Below are positions 10,320-19,452 of a stretch of 64,000 nucleotides of DNA, one piece after another. Below the pieces are notes generated by a model. That model was given only the letters and a program-made list of their open reading frames with translations. It did no database searches and was not told the origin of the DNA. The position numbers and the translations under genes are program-made. Position 1 is the first letter of the stretch, and each line of letters begins with the position of its first letter. Source of the DNA: Emticicia oligotrophica DSM 17448 (GTDB taxonomy: Bacteria; Bacteroidota; Bacteroidia; Cytophagales; Spirosomataceae); the NCBI RefSeq assembly GCF_000263195.1, contig NC_018748.1, positions 4,588,001-4,652,000 on the forward strand, in the 5' to 3' direction.

Positions 10320-11660
10320 TTATTTCTTTTTTGCCAGTTCTAAAGCTTTGGTAGTTGTATAATATTTAACTAACATATTTGGCACTTCCCAAGCTGGTAA
10401 TTGATTTTTGGCTTTATAGTCCAAAAATCTTTCCATAACTTCCCCGAAATGAGCTTCATGACCTGTTCTATAATTATCGGGAATTTCTACTAACCACTCT
10501 TTTTCTTGTTTTATCAATGAAATTCCAGGGTATTTTTTTTGTAAAGCATCAAATGCCTTCAATAAATCTGCATCAGAAACTTTATCGGTTTGAATGTATA
10601 ATTGTGGAATAAATTTCTCAGCTTTTCCTTGTCGAATTTCTATATTTGCTTTGCTACCTTTCATTATTGAATAATGTGTATCACCTCCTTCTGGAGTACT
10701 ATAATTCCATAAAACTCGCACTTTAGTGTTTACTCCACGAAGTTTATAATTGATTTCTCCGTTTGCGTAAATATTTAATGTAGTATCATTCTTGAGGTCT
10801 TTTTTTAAAAAATCTGGGAAATGATTTTGACTTGTAATCACCGAAAACTGATTTAATGTCATGGTTGTTGGCCATCTTTTAGCAGAAGTTAGTTGCACAT
10901 CTTTTGTTGAAAGAACCACATTTGGAAATGCTGCCCATTGTACTAAATCAACCAAGTGGGTGGTAACGTCGACAATACCTTCCCCTTGTTGCGAAACATC
11001 CATAAACCAAGTTGGACGTTTAAGCGGACTTCCTGAAACATATTTGTAGAAATGATGCACACTTTCTTTGATAATTGAGGGATTTTCAGGAGTTCCGTTT
11101 TGGAGTGTACCAAAAATTTGTGGAATCTGAGAAATTTCTTTTTGAAGAACCGTTGTTATTTCCGAACGTTCGGTCATAATATCATACAAAAGAACATTGT
11201 TTTTCTTGGCAGCTTCAAAGGCTTGAATTAGTTGCTGGTATCCCTTGCTATCAATGCACATGGGTTTATCGGCAAGAATATTTATACCTGCCTGTGCTGA
11301 TTTCAATATATATTCAGTTTTCTTTTTATTGTTTCCTGCAATAACTAATACATTTCCTTTTTTCTCAGCAAGCATCTTTTCTAAATAATCATTTCCTTGA
11401 TATACATTTTCTTGCCAATGAGTTGGATTTTTCGCTCTTGTGTTGTAGCTCTCTATTCTTTTCAAATGGTCTTGTAAATCTTGCCCAGCAGGTGCATAAA
11501 CATTTACAATTGATTCTACATTATCATAATTTTTGTTTTGTACAAGTGCCGCATGAAAATGACCTGGGTCAAGCGTAATGAATTGAATAGGTTTTTGTTG
11601 TGACACACCCTTTAATGTTGTAAGAATTAATAATGAAAAATAGAAAAATTGCTTTGACAT
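10320..11660 (-). CDS. Sec-exported Gfo/Idh/MocA oxidoreductase with variant C-terminal domain
   Basis: A 446-residue protein with a Sec-type signal (residues 1-20, ending GVSQQ) rather than a TAT signal, unlike the two related genes downstream. The N-terminal domain is Rossmann-like. LADKPMCID is the family EKP-type motif, and the C-terminal part matches the putative-oxidoreductase C-terminal domain seen in Bacteroidota homologues. First gene of the minus-strand run, so the promoter and operator should lie in 11661-12213. Sec export would require loading of cofactor after transport, or loss of cofactor dependence. The substrate is unknown. Confidence 0.75.
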   Translation of the reverse strand: MSKQFFYFSLLILTTLKGVSQQKPIQFITLDPGHFHAALVQNKNYDNVESIVNVYAPAGQDLQDHLKRIESYNTRAKNPTHWQENVYQGNDYLEKMLAEKKGNVLVIAGNNKKKTEYILKSAQAGINILADKPMCIDSKGYQQLIQAFEAAKKNNVLLYDIMTERSEITTVLQKEISQIPQIFGTLQNGTPENPSIIKESVHHFYKYVSGSPLKRPTWFMDVSQQGEGIVDVTTHLVDLVQWAAFPNVVLSTKDVQLTSAKRWPTTMTLNQFSVITSQNHFPDFLKKDLKNDTTLNIYANGEINYKLRGVNTKVRVLWNYSTPEGGDTHYSIMKGSKANIEIRQGKAEKFIPQLYIQTDKVSDADLLKAFDALQKKYPGISLIKQEKEWLVEIPDNYRTGHEAHFGEVMERFLDYKAKNQLPAWEVPNMLVKYYTTTKALELAKKK

Positions 11661-11788
11661 AGGTATTAGAGTTTTTTAGATTATAAATTTCTAAAAATAA
11701 TTCTATAAATTGTTGAAAAACTTTAATTTAAGTTAAATGATTATCAGAAGTTGATTTAATTTCATTATTTCTCTTTCAAATTCTGTAA

Positions 11789-11812
11789 TGCCAACACATA
11801 ATAGCGTTGGCA
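11789..11812. promoter_or_regulatory. 24-base dyad, possible operator
   Basis: TGCCAAC and GTTGGCA form perfect 7-base arms around a 10-base spacer, in front of the minus-strand oxidoreductase gene. It could be a regulator site or a leader hairpin; there is no T-run to suggest a terminator. Confidence 0.4.
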
Positions 11813-12052
11813 AATACAAAATTTGGTTCGTGTTAATAAACACTTTTGTTCTAATAGAGAAAGTAGATTTGTTTTTTAAATAAAATTGAAATTATTTAAA
11901 AAGTACAATTTTGTGCTTGGTAATTACTGATTTTCATGAAAGTCGTAATATCAATCAATTTTACCACAAATTGTATTTAATAGAAATATATATAATAATC
12001 ATTGCACTATTAAAAGAAAAATGTATTTATTTTACTCGAAATGCTCTGAAAT

Positions 12053-12086
12053 CTATCGGATACGTTTTCGGAAACGTTTCCGATAG
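12053..12086. promoter_or_regulatory. LacI-type double operator
   Basis: The core CGGAAACGTTTCCG (12069-12082) is a perfect 14-base palindrome with the central ACGT typical of LacI/PurR-family operators. It sits inside a wider inverted repeat, CTATCGGA at 12053-12060 and TCCGATAG at 12079-12086. It lies about 130 bases upstream of a LacI-family gene and 390 bases from the divergent operon, so it plausibly controls both, including autoregulation. Confidence 0.75.
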
Positions 12087-12213
12087 GTAAATTTTTGTTT
12101 TATTAGTTTCTAAAAAATTTTATAAATTCTAAGACTGTTATTTGTTGATTTTTTTAGTTACTAATTTGTATTTTCAAGGTTTAATTTGATTGGTATAAAA
12201 AAAATACAAATTG

Positions 12214-13365
12214 ATGATTGCTTGTACAAATTGTGGTAAAGTTGAAACCATTGTCAAAGCGGGTTTTATTAGAGGCAAGCAACGTTTGTTTTGCAAAGGG
12301 TGTGAATTGTATTTTACGATAAATCCGCCCAACGCAGCAAGCAATAAAAAATCACATCAAACAACCATTGTTGATATCGCAAAAGTTTTAGGAATTTCAC
12401 CTTCAACTGTTTCAAGGGCATTAAATAATAGTTCAGAAATTAATGAAAACACTCGGCAAGAAATTATCAGAGTGGCTAACGAATTAGATTATCGGCCTAA
12501 TTTATTGGCACAAAGCCTTCATAGAGGAGAAACACATACTATTGGTGTGGTTATTCCTGATATTCAAAGACCGTTTTTTGCAGGTGTTGTAGCAGGTATT
12601 CAAAAAGTGGCATCAGAAGCAGGTTATCGAGTAATGATTTGTCAATCGAACGAGTCGCATTCAACCGAAACTTTAAATGTTCAAGCTTTAATGGCAAGTA
12701 GAGTAGATGGCTTGCTAATTAGCCATACGAAAGAAACCAATTCGTTTGAACATATCAAATTGCATTTGAAAAAAGGCGTACCAATTGTACATTTTGATAG
12801 AGTTTGTGAAGAACTAGAAACCGCTAAAGTAATTCAGGAAGATTTTGAAGGAAGTTTTGCTTTGGTTGAACATCTGATTCAGCAAGGATGTAAGCGAATT
12901 GCCGCTTGTGCTGGTCCTGTTGATTTGTTGATTAGTCAAAAAAGAATGGCAGGTTATAAAGCAGCACTTGAAAAATACGGATTGACAATTGACCAAAACT
13001 TAATTTTCCATAGTGATTTTAAAGAAGAAGATACACTTTCAGCACTCAATCAATGGCTTGAAATGCCTAATCGACCAGATGGTATTTTTAATGTGCATTA
13101 TGCTAATGCCATAGAAATGATAATGGCTTTAAAGCAAAAGAAAATACTAATTCCTGAGGAAATAGCATTGGCTGCATTTGGTGATGATTTACTTGCATCG
13201 ATGATTGAACCATCATTAACTGTATATAATCAATTTCCCTTTACAATTGGGCAAGAAGCGGCAAGTATATTAATAGACAATATAATAAACAAAGAAAACT
13301 TTGTACCTTACACAAAAGTTATCAAGGGGAAATTAATTGTAAGGAAATCTTCTAAGAAGAATTAA
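12214..13365 (+). CDS. LacI-family regulator with N-terminal InsA-like zinc ribbon
   Basis: A 383-residue regulator. Residues 1-34 hold two CxxC pairs (C4/C7 and C27/C30) with GFIRGKQRLFCKGC between and around them, which looks like the zinc ribbon of IS1 InsA-type proteins. A normal LacI HTH follows (about residues 51-70, ISPSTVSRALNN), then the hinge and a periplasmic-binding-protein-like effector domain starting at HTIGVVIPDIQRPFFAG. An in-frame TTG lies one codon upstream at 12211; the ATG at 12214 is preferred. Probably binds the palindrome at 12053-12086 and responds to a sugar. The extra metal-binding domain is atypical. An aldo/keto reductase follows after 18 bases. Confidence 0.9.
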   Translation: MIACTNCGKVETIVKAGFIRGKQRLFCKGCELYFTINPPNAASNKKSHQTTIVDIAKVLGISPSTVSRALNNSSEINENTRQEIIRVANELDYRPNLLAQSLHRGETHTIGVVIPDIQRPFFAGVVAGIQKVASEAGYRVMICQSNESHSTETLNVQALMASRVDGLLISHTKETNSFEHIKLHLKKGVPIVHFDRVCEELETAKVIQEDFEGSFALVEHLIQQGCKRIAACAGPVDLLISQKRMAGYKAALEKYGLTIDQNLIFHSDFKEEDTLSALNQWLEMPNRPDGIFNVHYANAIEMIMALKQKKILIPEEIALAAFGDDLLASMIEPSLTVYNQFPFTIGQEAASILIDNIINKENFVPYTKVIKGKLIVRKSSKKN

Positions 13366-13383
13366 AATAAATTTTTTATAAAA

Positions 13384-14370
13384 ATGAAATACAGAAAATT
13401 AGGAAAAACAGGTTTTGAAATTTCTGAAATAAGCCTTGGTACTTGGCAAGTTGGTGGTGTTTGGGGTGAAGTGTTTAGCCATGAAAACGCTGAAAAAATT
13501 TTACATGCGGCTGTAGATTCAGGCATTAATTTTATTGATACTGCTGATGTTTACGGAGATGGAGAAAGTGAAAAGGCCGTTGGTAAATTTGTAAAAAATC
13601 GTTCAGAAAGAATTTATGTGGCAACAAAATGTGGTCGTCAACTGAACCCTCATGTAAATGAAGCATATCAACCCGCTGTATTAAGGAAATTTGTTGAAGC
13701 AAGTTTAAAAAATATGGGTTTAGAAACGCTTGATTTAATTCAATTGCATTGTCCGCCAACGCAAGTTTTTTATCGACCAGAAATTTTTGAACTATTTGAC
13801 CGATTAAAAGAAGAAGGAAAGATTCTAAATTTAGGTATCAGCGTTGAAAAAGTAGAGGAAGCCTTAAAAGGAATTGAATATGATAATGTAACATCAGTTC
13901 AGATTATATTTAATACTTTTCGTCAGCGTCCAGCCGAATTGTTTTTTGAACAAGCCAAAAAGAAAAATATTGGTGTTATTGTTCGTGTTCCATTAGCGAG
14001 TGGACTTCTAACTGGAAAATTCTCTAAGCAATCGACTTTTACTTCGGGTGACCACCGCAATTTTAATAGAAATGGAGAAATGTTTGATAAAGGTGAGACT
14101 TTTTCAGGGATTGATTATGAAACGGGTTTGACAACCGTAGAAGAGCTCAAAGCACTTTTTCCAAATGAATCAAACTTAGCACCCATTGCCCTCAAATGGA
14201 TTCTACAATTTGATGCAGTGAGTACAATTATTCCGGGAGCTTCAAGACCAGAACAAGTTTTATCTAATATTGCATCACTTGATTATCCTGATTTGACAGA
14301 TGCACAAATTACAGAAATGAATAAAATTTATTCAAAGCACATCAAGCCATTGGTGCATCACTTGTGGTGA
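13384..14370 (+). CDS. Aldo/keto reductase
   Basis: A 328-residue NADPH-type aldo/keto reductase with no signal peptide. Seen: DTADVYGDGESE with the catalytic Asp and Tyr (about residues 51-58), the catalytic Lys in VATKCGRQ, and LIQLHCPP with the active-site His. The C-terminal cofactor segment includes IIPGASRPEQV. Length fits the family. It follows the LacI-type gene after 18 bases and is probably cotranscribed with it. It resembles the group that oxidises or reduces free aldoses; the actual substrate is not known. Confidence 0.88.
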   Translation: MKYRKLGKTGFEISEISLGTWQVGGVWGEVFSHENAEKILHAAVDSGINFIDTADVYGDGESEKAVGKFVKNRSERIYVATKCGRQLNPHVNEAYQPAVLRKFVEASLKNMGLETLDLIQLHCPPTQVFYRPEIFELFDRLKEEGKILNLGISVEKVEEALKGIEYDNVTSVQIIFNTFRQRPAELFFEQAKKKNIGVIVRVPLASGLLTGKFSKQSTFTSGDHRNFNRNGEMFDKGETFSGIDYETGLTTVEELKALFPNESNLAPIALKWILQFDAVSTIIPGASRPEQVLSNIASLDYPDLTDAQITEMNKIYSKHIKPLVHHLW

Positions 14371-14448
14371 TGGTTTATTATTGATTATCATTAAAATTTT
14401 ACAAAATAAATTTTAGCTATTTTCACCTAATCTAGACCTTCCTTTCCA

Positions 14449-15246
14449 ATGAAAACGCTCAAAAAACTCTTTTTCCTTTTATTAATACTTCATTTTAAGA
14501 CTTATTCACAAGATAAATTTTCTGAATCGAGGGTGTATCGTTGGCAAGATTTAGCGGTTGTGAATAGGCCACAAGGTGAAGCGAGATTGATTTTAGAAGG
14601 CAAAACACCGCATTTTAAGTTGTTTAAAATTCATGCCACAACTGTTTTTCCAAAAGGAAGAATGAGAAAAGAAGCTTATACACAAGAGAATGAAGAGTTA
14701 ATTATTGTAAAGGAAGGAGAGTTGACGGTTACTATCGAAGGTAAAACCAAAACCCTAAAAGCTGGCGGTATTGCCCTAATTATGTCTGGTGATGTTCGTG
14801 AGACTGTAAATCTGAGTGATAAAAACACTACATACTATGTTTTTCAGTATTATTCAAACGAACCTGTTGATATTGAACGTGGAAAAAAAGCGGGTGGCTC
14901 TTTAATGTTGAATTGGGATGAGACAACCTTCAAACCCCATGATAAAGGAGGAAGAAGAGATTTTTATAATCGAGCAACAAGTATGAGTAAAAGATTTGAA
15001 ATGCATACAACAACACTCAATGAAGGTTTAATGAGCCATGATGCACATCAGCATAAAGCAGCCGAGGTTATTCTATTAGTTAATTCACAAAACAACGAAA
15101 AGGAAAGTCAAGCCCAAGAGATTATTAACGGAGTTTGGCATGATTCAAAAGTGGGTGATGTGGTTTTTCTACAATCAAATGATTGGCATGGCTTGAAAAA
15201 CGTAGGCAAAGGCACTTGTACTTATTTTGCTTTTCAGTTTGAATAA
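14449..15246 (+). CDS. Exported double-cupin protein
   Basis: A 265-residue protein with a Sec signal (ending TYSQ) and two cupin barrels. The first spans roughly residues 50-135, with EELIIVKEGELTVTIEG. The second, roughly 175-262, has HDAHQHKAAEVILLV and ends in NDWHGLKNVG, which carry metal-ligand-like histidines. Related proteins occur next to sugar epimerase and dehydrogenase genes in Bacteroidota, but no activity can be assigned. It starts 78 bases after the aldo/keto reductase. Confidence 0.7.
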   Translation: MKTLKKLFFLLLILHFKTYSQDKFSESRVYRWQDLAVVNRPQGEARLILEGKTPHFKLFKIHATTVFPKGRMRKEAYTQENEELIIVKEGELTVTIEGKTKTLKAGGIALIMSGDVRETVNLSDKNTTYYVFQYYSNEPVDIERGKKAGGSLMLNWDETTFKPHDKGGRRDFYNRATSMSKRFEMHTTTLNEGLMSHDAHQHKAAEVILLVNSQNNEKESQAQEIINGVWHDSKVGDVVFLQSNDWHGLKNVGKGTCTYFAFQFE

Positions 15247-15482
15247 ATATAGATTCTTTTTTAATAATAAAGAGATGAAATTCGTCGCATAAATTGTTTT
15301 ATTGGTCGAGCTTATCTACTTTATAATTAAATAATTAGATAGCTTAGCAAAGACAGAAATAGATGTACGATAATACTAAAATAAATACATAATAAGAACT
15401 CTCAAAGCCACAAAATCAAGACTTAATTTTTAAAGTAGAATAAAGAAACCAAACATTTAGTAGCAATTAGAATTTTTAGACA

Positions 15483-16343
15483 ATGAAAAAAAACTCAACC
15501 CTTATCCTCTTTTTCATGCTTATTTGCATGCAGCAATTAGCTTTTGCACAACCCAACGCAAAGAATTTGTACACCTATCCGTTTGGTGTTCAGGCTTATA
15601 CTTTTAGAAATCATTTTCCAAAAGATGTAGTTGGCACACTTGATAAAATTCAAAAAATGGGAATTACCGAAATAGAAACAAGTGGAGCCAAAGGCGTAAC
15701 TGATGAAGAATACAAAAAACTTTGTGAGGCTCGCGGCATCACAATTCCTTCTATTGGTGCTGGTTATGACCAATTAGAAAATCTTTCGATGGATATTATA
15801 ACTAAAGCAAAAACTTTTGGAGCAAAATATGTTATGTGTGCATGGATACCTCACAAAGGTGATAATTTTACAATTGAAGATGCTAAAAAGGCAGTAGATG
15901 TATTTAACAAAGCAGGCAAATTCTTGAAAGAAAATGGACTAACTTTTTGTTATCACCCTCACGGATATGAATTTAGACCATATGAAAATGGTACCTTATT
16001 AGATTATATTTTCAAAAATACTAACCCAGAATATGTTTCATTTGAAATGGATGTTCTGTGGGTTTTGCACGGAGGTGGAGACCCAGTTGGTTTATTGAAA
16101 AAATATGGTAGCCGCTGGAAATTAATGCACGTAAAGGACTTAAAGAAAGGGGTTAAAGGAGATTTTTCGGGACATACTCCTGCCGAAAATGATGTAGTGC
16201 TAGGAACAGGACAAGCTGATTGGAAAAATATCTTTAAACAATCTAAAAAGATTGGTATCAAACACTTTTTCATAGAAGATGAAAGTGAGCACGAACTTGA
16301 AACTGTGCCATTAAGTATCGAATATTTGAAGAATTTGAAATAG
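15483..16343 (+). CDS. Exported TIM-barrel sugar isomerase/epimerase-like protein
   Basis: A 286-residue xylose-isomerase-like TIM barrel protein with a Sec signal ending in AFAQ. Seen: FGVQAYTFRNHFP, the IETSGAKG strand, CYHPHGYEF, FEMDVLWVLHGGGDP and MHVKDLKKG, followed by a late FIEDESE. These are the metal and sugar ligand segments of the sugar-phosphate isomerase/epimerase family. Export argues against a phosphorylated substrate. It probably acts on free or 3-keto sugars in the periplasm, by analogy with neighbouring exported oxidoreductases, but that is inference. A strong terminator follows. Confidence 0.78.
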   Translation: MKKNSTLILFFMLICMQQLAFAQPNAKNLYTYPFGVQAYTFRNHFPKDVVGTLDKIQKMGITEIETSGAKGVTDEEYKKLCEARGITIPSIGAGYDQLENLSMDIITKAKTFGAKYVMCAWIPHKGDNFTIEDAKKAVDVFNKAGKFLKENGLTFCYHPHGYEFRPYENGTLLDYIFKNTNPEYVSFEMDVLWVLHGGGDPVGLLKKYGSRWKLMHVKDLKKGVKGDFSGHTPAENDVVLGTGQADWKNIFKQSKKIGIKHFFIEDESEHELETVPLSIEYLKNLK

Positions 16344-16351
16344 AATTCGCG

Positions 16352-16379
16352 AAAGCCAAACGTTTGTTTGGCTTTTTTT
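16352..16379 (+). terminator. Intrinsic terminator
   Basis: AAAGCCAAAC and GTTTGGCTTT form a perfect 10-base stem around GTTT, followed by a T-run. It lies nine bases after the epimerase-like gene. Confidence 0.9.
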
Positions 16380-16476
16380 ATTAGAGCATTTCACGAATTT
16401 TCCTCAAAACAAAAAAATATATATAAATTACAACAATTATTAAAAAAAGAATAATTCAACAAACCCTCTTTTTCTC

Positions 16477-19452
16477 ATGAAATTTAAGATTTTTAGTTTT
16501 TTTTTCTCACTTATTAGTTTATTCTCATACGCACAAAACTTCAGCCCCAAGCTTTTTGATAGCATGAAATGGCGTATGATTGGCCCTCATCGTGGCGGTC
16601 GAACAGTTGGAGCAGTTGGGGTTCCACAAAAACCCAATGTATTTTATATTGGCGTAAACAACGGTGGCGTTTGGAAAACCACTGATTACGGGCGTACATG
16701 GTTTCCCATTTTTGATGACCAACCCACAGGTTCGGTGGGTGATGTGGCGGTAGCTCCTTCAAATCCAAATGTAATCTATGTTGCTTCAGGAGAAGGTATT
16801 CAAAGACCCGATTTATCAGTTGGAAATGGTATTTACAAATCAACTGACGAAGGAAAAACTTGGGTCAATACTGGTTTAAAAGATGGTCAACAAATTGGTG
16901 GTTTGGCTATTGACCCAACCAACGAAAATCGTGTATTCGCAGCAGTATTGGGTCATCCTTATGGGCCAAACACTGAAAGAGGAGTTTACAGAACAACAAA
17001 TGGCGGAAAGACATGGGAACGAGTTTTGTATAAAGACGAAAATACGGGTGCTATTCAAGTTACCATTGACCCCAAAAATCCTAATATAGTTTATGCTGAC
17101 CTTTGGGCAGCCCGACAAGGACCATGGGAAAACGGTGCTTGGCAAGGTCCGGAAAGTGGCCTTTACAAATCGACAGATGGTGGAAATACTTGGAAAAAAC
17201 TCACAAAAGGGCTTCCAACTTATGAACAAGGCTTGGGTAGAATTGGGTTTTGTATTGCACCAAGTGATACCAAAAGAATGTACGCAACCGTAGACTCTCC
17301 TGAAGGTGGCGGTGTTTTTAAATCGAATGATGGGGGTGAATCTTGGACATTAGTGAGTCAAGACCCACGCATTTGGGGTAGAGGAAGTGATTTCGCGGAA
17401 GTTAAAGTTCACCCAAATAATCCTGATATTGTTTTCAGTGCTGATGTTGATACATGGAAATCTGAAGATGGTGGAAAAACTTGGACTGCTTTTCGAGGTG
17501 CTCCAGGTGGAGATGATTATCACCGACTTTGGATTAATCCAAATAATCCTGATATAATGCTTTTAGCGGCTGACCAGGGTGCTATCATTACTGTAAACGG
17601 TGGCGAAACTTTTTCTTCTTGGTATAATCAGCCGACTGCACAATTTTATCATGTAAGTACCGACAATGCTTTCCCTTACAATGTTTATGGGGGCCAACAA
17701 GAAAGTGGGTCGGTAGGTATAGCCTCGAGAGGTAATGATGGATTAATCTCCTTTAGAGACTGGCATCCAGTAGGTGTTGAGGAGTATGGATATGTAGCAG
17801 CAGACCCGCTCGACCCCAATATTATATATGGTGGTAAAATAACTAAGTATGATAAAAGAACAGGTCAAACCCAAAATATTGCTCCCGAAGCAGTTCGCTC
17901 TGGGAAATATCGATTTATTCGTACAGCACCTGTATTATTTTCTCCAGTAGATAAAAAATCGCTATTTTTTGCTGGAAATGTTTTATTCAAAACCAAAAAT
18001 GGGGGAGATTCTTGGGAAGTAATAAGTCCAGATTTAACAAGAGATACCTATGACTTTGTCCCTTCAAGTATTGGGGTTTTTACTACTGAGTCATTGAAAA
18101 AAATGAATCGTAGAGGGGTAATATATTCAGTTGCTCCATCACCAAAAGATATAAATACGATTTGGGCAGGTACTGATGATGGATTAATTCATATTACTTC
18201 AGATGGTGGTAAAACATGGACAAATGTTACCCCGCCTACACCTAAAGGTGAAAAAGATGGATATTGGTATTGGTCAAAAATCTCGCAAATCGATGCCGGT
18301 CAGTTTGATAAAAATGTTGCTTATGTGGCTGTTAATAGAATTAGATTAGATGATCTGCGACCACATATTTTTAGAACCAAAGACGGTGGTAAAACTTGGG
18401 ATGAAATAGTTAATGGCCTTCCTAATGAACCAATCAACACTGTTCGAGAAGATCCATACCGAAAAGGTTTGCTTTTTGCTGGTTCTGAAAATGCAGTTTA
18501 TGTTTCATTTGATGAAGGAGAAAATTGGCAATCACTACGATTGAATATGCCTGCTACAAGTATTAGAGATTTAGTTATTAAAGATGATGATATTGTTGTT
18601 GGGACGCATGGACGTAGTTTTTGGATTTTGGATGATATTACTCCTTTGAGACAAGTTACTTCTGAAGTGGCAAAAAATGATGCGTTTTTGTATAAACCTC
18701 AAAATACTTATCGTGTACGTTGGAGTACTTATACCGATACACCGCTTCCGCAAGAAGAACCTCAAGGGCAAAACCCACCAGATGGAGCAATCATTAATTA
18801 TTTTTTGAAGGAAAAAATAAAGGGTGTTGTTAAGTTGGAAATTTATGATGCTTCAAAAAAAATAATTAGAAGTTTTTCAAGTGATGACAAACCTTACGAA
18901 CTACCAGATTTGAATATTCCTCATTATTGGATTCGTCCACAACAGATTTTATCTGCAGAGGCAGGTTCACATCGATTTGTATGGGATTTACATTATGAAC
19001 CTTTGAATTTACCTCCGACTTACCCAATCTCGGCAGTTTATAAAAACACAGCTCCTGACCCAACTTCTCCTTGGGTACTTCCTGGCTATTACACTGCTTT
19101 ATTAACTGTAAATGGAAAAGTTTTCGAGCAAAATTTCCTTGTTAAAATGGATCCAAGAGTTAAAACTGCAGCAATTGATTTAAAACTCCAACATGACCTA
19201 TCACTTGCTTGCTATGAAGGAAGGAAGAAAGTTTTTAACGAACTTGAAAAAATGAAGGAGGCTCGTCAAAGAGTTCGAATGACTGATGAAGGATTAAAAA
19301 TATTTAATCAGAAAGAAGAAGACTTGAAAAAAATACAGAATAATTTAAGTAATGTACAAAATATTTTACAAGAATCTGATAATAAGCCAACTACGCAAGT
19401 TGTGACCTCAGCCAAGGATTTATTATCAAAGCTTGAAGTTTTGTTGAAATAA
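16477..19452 (+). CDS. Exported BNR/sortilin-like beta-propeller protein
   Basis: A 991-residue protein with a Sec signal (ending SYAQ) and many BNR/VPS10-type repeats across roughly residues 30-700, recognisable as repeated units such as STDEGKTWV, TTNGGKTWE, STDGGNTWK, SNDGGESWT, SEDGGKTWT and TSDGGKTWT. The C-terminal quarter is a separate beta-rich and helical part that ends in a charged coiled-coil-like segment. Bacteroidota annotate such proteins as glycosyl hydrolases or sortilin-like, mostly by fold. No catalytic residues can be proved here. It probably folds as two stacked propellers outside the cytoplasm; function is unknown. Confidence 0.75.
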   Translation: MKFKIFSFFFSLISLFSYAQNFSPKLFDSMKWRMIGPHRGGRTVGAVGVPQKPNVFYIGVNNGGVWKTTDYGRTWFPIFDDQPTGSVGDVAVAPSNPNVIYVASGEGIQRPDLSVGNGIYKSTDEGKTWVNTGLKDGQQIGGLAIDPTNENRVFAAVLGHPYGPNTERGVYRTTNGGKTWERVLYKDENTGAIQVTIDPKNPNIVYADLWAARQGPWENGAWQGPESGLYKSTDGGNTWKKLTKGLPTYEQGLGRIGFCIAPSDTKRMYATVDSPEGGGVFKSNDGGESWTLVSQDPRIWGRGSDFAEVKVHPNNPDIVFSADVDTWKSEDGGKTWTAFRGAPGGDDYHRLWINPNNPDIMLLAADQGAIITVNGGETFSSWYNQPTAQFYHVSTDNAFPYNVYGGQQESGSVGIASRGNDGLISFRDWHPVGVEEYGYVAADPLDPNIIYGGKITKYDKRTGQTQNIAPEAVRSGKYRFIRTAPVLFSPVDKKSLFFAGNVLFKTKNGGDSWEVISPDLTRDTYDFVPSSIGVFTTESLKKMNRRGVIYSVAPSPKDINTIWAGTDDGLIHITSDGGKTWTNVTPPTPKGEKDGYWYWSKISQIDAGQFDKNVAYVAVNRIRLDDLRPHIFRTKDGGKTWDEIVNGLPNEPINTVREDPYRKGLLFAGSENAVYVSFDEGENWQSLRLNMPATSIRDLVIKDDDIVVGTHGRSFWILDDITPLRQVTSEVAKNDAFLYKPQNTYRVRWSTYTDTPLPQEEPQGQNPPDGAIINYFLKEKIKGVVKLEIYDASKKIIRSFSSDDKPYELPDLNIPHYWIRPQQILSAEAGSHRFVWDLHYEPLNLPPTYPISAVYKNTAPDPTSPWVLPGYYTALLTVNGKVFEQNFLVKMDPRVKTAAIDLKLQHDLSLACYEGRKKVFNELEKMKEARQRVRMTDEGLKIFNQKEEDLKKIQNNLSNVQNILQESDNKPTTQVVTSAKDLLSKLEVLLK

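Larger units (their letters stand above)
11661..12213. other. Divergent regulatory intergenic region
   Basis: A 553-base AT-rich gap between the eight-gene minus-strand run and the LacI-type regulator gene. No convincing open frame was found. It holds two dyads (11789-11812 and 12053-12086), listed separately. I saw no clean TTTG-N19-TAnnTTTG promoter on either strand, so start sites cannot be placed. Confidence 0.7.

Noticed and set aside
11864-11871. TAGATTTG as a -7 element for the LacI-type gene
   Set aside because: The only nearby TTTG is 15 bases upstream instead of 19-20, and the leader would exceed 340 bases.
16352-16375. Another possible LacI-type operator (CCAAACGTTTG core)
   Set aside because: The palindrome is followed by a T-run right after a stop codon and is better explained as a terminator.
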